The notes beneath the pieces were generated by a model, which ran no database searches, was not told the origin of the DNA, and worked only from the letters and a program-made list of their open reading frames with translations. A stretch of DNA of 64,000 nt, taken from NCBI GenBank assembly GCA_014338405.1, contig JTDE01000114.1, forward strand, positions 251,316-315,315. The letters run 5' to 3'. The DNA comes from Paragonimus skrjabini miyazakii. Its lineage: Eukaryota > Platyhelminthes > Trematoda > Plagiorchiida > Troglotrematidae. Shown piece after piece: positions 57,501-64,000 of this stretch (position 1 is its first letter; every line of letters begins with the position of its first letter). The translations under genes were made by a program, and so were the position numbers.

Positions 57501-60500
57501 ATAACAAAAACGTCACAATAAAATGTTGGACATCAAAATTCGAATAGCGCAGCAGAAATGATTTTGACAGTTAGGAATCATCATTTGTGACAGTGGGAGC
57601 TTTTGGGGCATGATGGACGGAATGGTTGATGTGAGCGTGCTCTTTGACTTGTATTTCGTTTGTTGGATGTAGCTGTACAGGTCTTGGAGTACATAATCCT
57701 CACCACAGAACTGCTTATCGTTTAGTTCATATGGTGGACTCAACGCATTATATGTTGTTCAGCATTCTGTGCAGCACTGAATAGTCATTCATGTCGATGC
57801 GTCGCCTAGATGGATGTGACAAAACTTGTCGTGGCAGTGTTCGTCGTAAAGAGCAATGTCAAACAGTGAACCAGGTAATATATTGGTGGTACCGACAATA
57901 AAGTTGATGACATAGTTGGAGCTGCTGACCGTGTTGGGCGCTGAGCGTCAGGTTCCCTGTCGGGCGGTCCTTGCCAGGCGGCTTGTCGGGTGTTGATTGA
58001 AGAAACAGCTGCTTTTATAGTTCACATCACCCTTTGAAATGCAGGTCACTGCTCTCCACCATTGTTATCGATCACTTTGTTAAAGTCTAAGCTTACTGAA
58101 ACTATGAGTATCGGCTGTTGTAATTCACAGTGTTGACACTCGTTCTATAAGACGTGACTCCAGTATACAATTGATCATATGGAAAACCTTTTGAATAAAA
58201 TCATCAAATAATACATTCGTCGGCCTGGTAATTACCCAATGTTTAGGCGGATGTTGTGTAACCTATCACATGTTTATTCTGATGAAAAATAGTTTATTTT
58301 TTCCCTCTGACTGACCGTACCAAGAATTCAGTTAGACCTTATTTCACAGCAACCCCCCATGCGCATGCATCAGAATGTTCCGTATATACCACGACCAAAC
58401 CCAAGGTCGTCATGTCAGAAGAAATTTCGAAGTCCACTTAAAGGTTTATAACCATAAAGATAACTAGTTAACTTCAAGGACATCTGACGTTTTTGCTCCA
58501 CAACCCACTATCTACACTGCAACGGGACCTACATGTGCACGAGTCATATAACTTCATCTGTGGACAAAAGTGGCTGACAGAGGTAACTTAGTAAAACTAT
58601 TCCTTCAGCAGTCAGTAGGTGTAACTGTACAATTCTACATATGAAAGCTCACCATTTTCCCGTTGATGATCCTTCACCTCAGTGGCCCACTAAGATAATT
58701 AGCTCGAGGTACTGACGCATGAATCACAACTAGCGAGAACCTTGGGATGCATTTCTGGGTTGTCGTTAGTACGACTAGTTGTCTATGCAATACAGCTGTC
58801 TGTAAGTTTATCGATAATACTACTTTCTGATGAGAACAACATTTCCAGAACAACGACCAGCAATATAGGAAGTTAAACGTTTAATGGTGCTCTTAAGGAC
58901 TTTTATTTCTGAGCTTCCGATTAACTGTTCTAAGTATAAAGTGATACACCCTGATTACACCTTGAATGTGAAATATTTCTTGGCGAATGAAACGAAAAGA
59001 TAGATACAATCATCAGTGAGTGATATGCACCAGAAGTTCACAGTCTGTCTTCTAAGTGCGTTATTATAATGAGTAAAGCCAACCCGACACGTGGGATGCT
59101 GACTCATTTGTTTCATCTGTTTCAACGTAACATTTTCCTCTTGATGTTCATTTTATTGGCACACCCGCAGTGGGAGTGGAATATTCGCTTTGTCCACCGT
59201 TCCTTGTGGATAATACGTTTGTGATCGGGAACGCATAGTTTTTGATTACAACCTCTTCCGTTGTCCTGCGCACCATCTTGCTCACTAATTTTGTCTGGAC
59301 TAGGTCAGTCATCAGTGTAATATTAACATGTTGAATGCCAACTTATCTCGACCGACACGAAGGTCTATCGGCCGTAGTACATTCCGAGGTACTGGTGAAG
59401 CTGCTCCACATGTTGGGTTTGTCAAGGCGCGAATTGTGTTTTGAGTGAAAGTACTCATTCAAGTATTTCCGCTGACACATTTTACGATGCAACACTACGA
59501 GTTTGTTTGTGGACAAACTACTTCAACGAATGCTTTCGTTCTTCTGTCATGTTCAAGCGATTGGCCTTTCGAAACTTCATTTGACACAGTCGCTTGACAT
59601 GTCCTGATCGCTGATCAGGTTATCGTCCCATCCTGTACATTCAGACTCCTGTAACATCATCCTAACCCAATATTCTTATGGTTTTCTGAAGCCGTCACAG
59701 TGAACAGACTCAAGTTCTGTGTTATGAAACAGCTGTTCGTGAATTTGACCCCTTCCTGGACATAATGACCTATCCTAACCCGCTTATTGTAGATTTTGTA
59801 CTGACAAGTCAATACGAAATGCTTGCATCTACCAGTTTTCTTGTTCAAATTGCTTCGTTCAAAATCCTTTTGTTCAAAATCTCAGTGTTTTTGCTCTCAG
59901 TGAATGTTGAGGTCACCGATATCTCAGAAGTTGAGGTCAAAACAGCTGGATAATGTATACTTGAATCGAATTTCCGATATCGGTCAACCTCGCTGGCAGT
60001 GCACAATGTTATCTGGCCACGAAAACAAATCCTGACCTTGCTATTTTTTGAACGGTCATAGTTCTCATGTCGACCTCAAACTTCGCCTCACAGGCTGATT
60101 AACCCCAAACTTGAGGTCACCATCGATTGTGAATACAAAAGCCACACTCACCTGTTCGACCTGAAATTGACAAATTTCAGTCTAAGTTAAATAACCCCGT
60201 ATAGCTTACCATAAACTCTGGAGTTTGTTGTATAGACACGTCAAAATATGGAACCCAGGACCTCACTGTTGGTATACTAAAAAGTTGTTGCACCTCTTTT
60301 GAAAATGTTCCGGTAAATTCAATACTGTTCTCAAACAGTCCTAACTGCGCGTTTACTGATAGGGTTCTGATCACACTCAGCTAGAAGTCAGCTGTGTGAT
60401 GGTCAGATCACGAGCACCCCATAAACAGTTGTCTATGTGTTACTGATAAGTTATATCAAGAACAGGGAAGATTCGAGCTAAGCATTTACAACAATTTAGT

Positions 60501-60730
60501 ACCACCTTCAGTAGAGGTTGTTGTCAGTCTCATTACTCCACTGAATTTCAAAGGTTCCATTATGTGCAGTGTAAATCATGTTATGAAGGTTTCTCTTGTA
60601 ACATTCTCCGTAATGTGATTTTGCTTTTATTTGGAGGTGAAGGATGAACTATCGGAATAAAGTTTGAAGATGCTGACGTTGACAATCTCCACATTGAGTT
60701 ATCTACTTTTGGGTATTGATATAGATAAGC
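54506..60730. other. Unassigned interval
   Basis: No domain recognised. A 116-codon minus-strand frame at 54715-55065 and a 76-codon one at 57513-57743 (PPYELNDKQFCGEDYVLQDL) are the most coding-like pieces, without convincing splice or start signals. Nothing else identifiable. Confidence 0.3.
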
Positions 60731-60945
60731 TTAAACAGAACTAGCCTGTACAGTAAGGAAGACTTTTTGTTCAATTAAAATGCAAGTTATCCTAGACGGC
60801 GACTGAGAACTTGAGATTCTGCCGGCTACATCACCAAACAGATTTAGTCTACATCCATGACGCATATATGAGTACAGTATACATCTTCCACAATTCGTTT
60901 CGATTAAAGACATCAGAATCGCGCTTGCTGTTGTAACAGCGTCAT
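60731..60945 (-). CDS. Candidate terminal exon, product unknown
   Basis: On the minus strand it follows the good acceptor CATTCTATTCCAG and stays open for 70 codons to a TAA at 60731-60733. It encodes DDAVTTASAILMSLIETNCG and LNLFGDVAGRISSSQS. No AATAAA was noticed close downstream. A competing plus-strand frame (60961-61197) lies just upstream. Product not recognised. Confidence 0.3.
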
Positions 60946-62879
60946 CTGGAATAGAATGATGTGCCAAATATGGAAGTGAGCGCAAATGGTGGGACCAAGC
61001 GGAAATGCTCTGCTACAAAACTGATTGAAGTTGCAAAAACAGGCGGATTCGTGAGGGGACAGCCAGAAGTGCACTGGACTGGGTATGTTATCAAACTTGG
61101 TGGAGAATCACATGTTAACCATGCACGAATAATTCTTAACAAACATCATTTTGGGAGAATCAGTACATACTGTCTCTGCTGTGGTTTAATTTGCTGAAAT
61201 AAACAAAACACTGGGTAGATACATTTTGACATTGTTTAACAGTAGTAAGCAGCAGTCAACAGTATCACGTAATTCATTCCAAGTTCGAATCGATTAGGAA
61301 TTCCTGATTTCATAGTAATGCATTATGGTTGTCAGAATGGTCGCTTTATCTGCTGTTAGTTTCCTTTAACAGCCGGATAGCTATTCAAAATGTTCGTTCG
61401 TGACCAAGTAGTGTTCAGTATTTTGAATCTGTCCTACCACGGCCTGATGTGAGTTCAAATGACATAATGCTGAGTTCGAACAAACACTATTCGCGTGTTA
61501 TGATCGTATGACACTCAATAGCAGTAGCGTAGTATGTGTGTCACTAATCAGTTTACAAATGAAGTGAACAACTATAAACTCCATAGAGTGAATCGGTACG
61601 AATGTATCAATGTAAGTTTCGCTTTGTTTAAATACGTATATGTAGTACATTACTTAAAACCATCATCTAACGGTGACTTTTCTTGCATAATCTTCTGGTG
61701 ACTGGACAAAGACGGGGATATTGACAGGAATTTTAAATGAGGACCGGTAGTAGTAAATTACTACCATAATTGTTCATTTTCTAACTAGGTCAATAGACAA
61801 TTACATTTGGTTGAAAAAGCTCCAACTAAATGAGTGCGATATTGAGGGCTGAAAGCTTCACCATGTTCAAGATAACGATCATGAGAGATGTTTACGCTAG
61901 AACCTTTGTATTGTCAGTGTATTGTTGTGCATCTTTCGGTCATCTGGCAAACTGACACAGTCCAGCAAAACAGATTGGACGAACCACTCAAGATGGACAA
62001 CTGCTTTGGCATGACGACTGTAATTAAAATTGATTGCCGGAAGTCGACAATTTGACGGTGACAGATTTTGGGTCCAACTTGAAGTACACAGTTGGAGAGA
62101 TAATCAACTAGTGTTGTCTAGTTTTAGCAATACGTTGACTTACGAAGTCTTCTTTGGGCGGACAGTAAAATGAACATAGACTAAATCACTAAACTACTTG
62201 AGAAAATAACCCTTCAGCTGGTAGAAGGGCTCTTTCACAAAGGGAACATTTTGATTACAATGTCTATTAGGTGTGTAGAAGTAAGAATACTCAATGTAAT
62301 ATTTGAACTCTCATTACCAAATGCAGCGATGACCATGGAAACTCGGATCTTCTAGTCAGATGAGATATAATTCGTAGCCGCTCATTGACATGGCGCCGCA
62401 ACTACTGCCGAATCGTTGTATGATGTTTTTATCGCAGAAGTAGCAACTGACTTATTGGCAGTGTAACAAATAGTTCATAAAAAGATATATCAGACTTAAT
62501 TAGTGACTAACTTTTGGAGACGTACTTAGATTTACATCACAGAGGACCATATCTCTATTAGTGTCACGACAGGTGAACAACAGCATCAATAACTAGTCTA
62601 TTCTACAGTCTCAATCACTGGATAGTTTAGCGAACACTAGCAATATGGTAGAGAAACTAGATATTGTATTGTGTTGTTTCTAATCCTCTGACATGACTTT
62701 TTAGTTAAATTAACAGATAACAAATTTCCTCGGGGAAGTTGGTTCTGCCGTTATCTCAGTTTGAGCTTGAACGTATTTTTTTAACATTCAGTGGGTTGTA
62801 AACGAAAGTAGGAAGCCGGAGCTTTTGAGAATTCTGTATCTCGATGCGTAGAATCTCAATGTTCTCAGCAATTGGTTAG
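60946..62879. other. Unassigned interval
   Basis: A plus-strand frame at 60961-61197 (MPNMEVSANGGTKRKCSATK) is mildly coding-like; otherwise nothing recognised. The last part may include the 3' UTR of the LINE that follows on the minus strand. Confidence 0.3.
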
Positions 62880-63838
62880 TATGGGGAAAAAAGGTGCCCG
62901 AACTAATGCAATAGATGTTGCTCACTGCGAGCCTTGAAAATTGTTAGAGAGCTGGAAGAAACAACATGGTCTGGTAGAGTATTCCAGGGCTTGCAAACGG
63001 GCAATGAGAAAAAACTGTCTGCATTCTAGTCTGCAATGTCGGGCCTCTAGTTTAGAGGGTGACCCACTAGTGTTATGCTATTTCCCTTGTTGAGCACCGG
63101 CCAACAAGAATGAACAGGGGACTTCACCTTCGAAAAAATTAATACCAGGTCACCTTTAAGCCAACGATGCTCTAAAGAGCACATGTTCAACTATTTCAAC
63201 CTTTTCCCATACGGCCTAGTTTTCAGACCCCGGACTGCCTTAGTGGCTTGACGTTGCACAAGCTCCAGGAGCAACTTGTCCTTTTGGAGATGCGATGGCC
63301 AGATCACAGTTCCATTCCCTAGATGCGGTCGAACAAAACTGTTATAAAAAAGCTTAAAACAACTAATGTTGAACTGGCTGAAGAGACGTTTCACTAATGC
63401 CAGGTTATTGCTAGCCTATTTTTGCGTTTATTTCGCTGTTCGCAAAACTCGAGAGGGTGTGCGAAACAGTGGTTCCTAGGTCCTTCTCGATAAGAACTGT
63501 CTGAAGCGGGTACCCGTCGAGGTAATACGTGGTTTTTAAAGAGCTGCGGATGTGCGTAGCTTTACACTTGCCAGCACTAAAGTCGAGTGGGTTCACTCCA
63601 GACCAGCTGAATAGAATGTCAAGACCTTTCTGTCGGATGACAGAATCATCGGTTGTGTTGGCGGCTCGCCAAATTTTGACGTCGTCCGCAAACAGTTATA
63701 AAGGGAAGTTGATTGGGGGCGGAAGATCATCCATGAACATCAAAAATAGTAACCAGCTATGAATTGATCCTTGGGGTACTCCACTAAAGCTTGGCCTGCA
63801 AGTAGATATTACACCAAAAACAGGCCGCCCGTTGTAAC
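62880..63838 (-). mobile_element. CR1/Jockey-like LINE, 5'-truncated
   Basis: Read on the minus strand from 63838, this is the second half of the RT and the C-terminal region of a CR1/Jockey-type polyprotein, ending at a stop near 62903-62905. The coding line is interrupted by stops near 63697 and 63400 and by a stop within the PYGKRLK region. The 5' border falls in the middle of RT, exactly where plus-strand Gypsy gag sequence begins. 5' truncation is usual for LINEs. Confidence 0.85.
62903..63838 (-). pseudogene. CR1/Jockey-like reverse transcriptase, C-terminal half
   Basis: Order on the minus strand: SGVPQGSIHSWLLFLMFMDD (motif B region), then LFADDVKIWR with catalytic FADD at 63681-63692, and GKCKATHIRSS and EKDLGTTVSH (open frame 63411-63596). 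Next come FNISCFKLFYNSFVRPHLGN and LELVQRQATKAVRGL (frame 63191-63394), then LEHRWLKGDLVLIFS and FFSLPVCKPWNTLPDHVV close to the end. These are standard landmarks of CR1/Jockey-group elements. Stops and a break near 63400 mean it is inactive. Confidence 0.85.
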
Positions 63839-64000
63839 TTTGGTGATAAGCTAGAGGAGCATCTGCGTGATCGATTGATTGCTGGCGTCAACGATACTGA
63901 TCTCCAGAGGAGATTACTGGTCAAACAAGATATGACATTTCAAGAAGCCCGAGACATCTGCGAGCAGAAGGATGATGTCAATGCTGCTACTGCTGAATCG
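63839..64000 (+). pseudogene. Ty3/Gypsy gag fragment, runs off the window
   Basis: 54 codons, open to the window end, read FGDKLEEHLRDRLIAGVNDT followed by DLQRRLLVKQDMTFQEARDI and CEQKDD. This is the conserved retrotransposon gag region in which (L)RDRLxxGI/V and LQRRLL are diagnostic of many Ty3/Gypsy (Mag/CsRn1-type) elements. Gag would assemble the element's particle. The start is missing because a minus-strand LINE abuts it. Whether the element is intact downstream cannot be seen. Confidence 0.8.

Overview
The window looks like intron-rich, repeat-laden nuclear DNA of a flatworm, most likely a digenean trematode. This rests on the style of the degenerate RTE and CR1/Jockey-like retrotransposon coding regions, the Ty3/Gypsy relics, the tiny hammerhead ribozymes, moderate GC content and very low gene density. 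The species cannot be named from the sequence. No rRNA, true tRNA gene, CRISPR array or bacterial-type operon was seen.

The most striking content is a dispersed family of foldback elements, called HHR-FB here. Intact members carry two oppositely oriented arms with their 3' tails facing outward. Each arm holds, in order, a head module, a tRNA-like block with A-box-like and B-box-like motifs, a ~45-nt minimal type I hammerhead ribozyme, and a conserved tail of about 100 bp. Three members (7106-7295, 13853-14281, 52008-52738) are bounded by 12-bp direct repeats (one pair has a single mismatch), which implies insertion as a unit. Other members or fragments lie at 124-842, 866-1260, 8176-8481, 20915-20994, 22240-22420, 23299-23410, 33431-33516 and, less surely, 46280-46365. 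A 481-N assembly gap sits inside the 52-kb copy, between its arms.

Region by region: 0-1.3 kb HHR-FB copies; 4.9-5.8 kb a 3' fragment of an RTE-type LINE with a duplicated tail; 7.1-8.5 kb two HHR-FB copies; 9.8-11.8 kb the 3' half of a Ty3/Gypsy element on the minus strand (RNase H, integrase, probable 3' LTR); 13.85-14.28 kb HHR-FB; 14.3-24.4 kb mostly unassigned, with decayed HHR-FB pieces and one possible retropepsin relic; 24.4-28.4 kb two abutting RTE-type pseudogenes; about 30.1-30.5 kb a possible terminal exon with a poly(A) signal; 33.3-38.1 kb the best candidate for a host gene (minus strand, several short exons, three of which join in a consistent phase); 38.5-39.0 kb a GC-rich tandem duplication, possibly part of a solo LTR; 39-52 kb largely unassigned; 52.0-52.75 kb HHR-FB; 52.75-62.9 kb unassigned apart from weak exon candidates; 62.9-63.84 kb a 5'-truncated CR1/Jockey-like LINE on the minus strand; 63.84 kb to the end a Gypsy gag fragment on the plus strand that runs out of the window.

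All transposon coding regions seen are broken by stops, frameshifts or deletions. Possible host exons were called from open frame plus splice-like signals only, and their products are not recognised.
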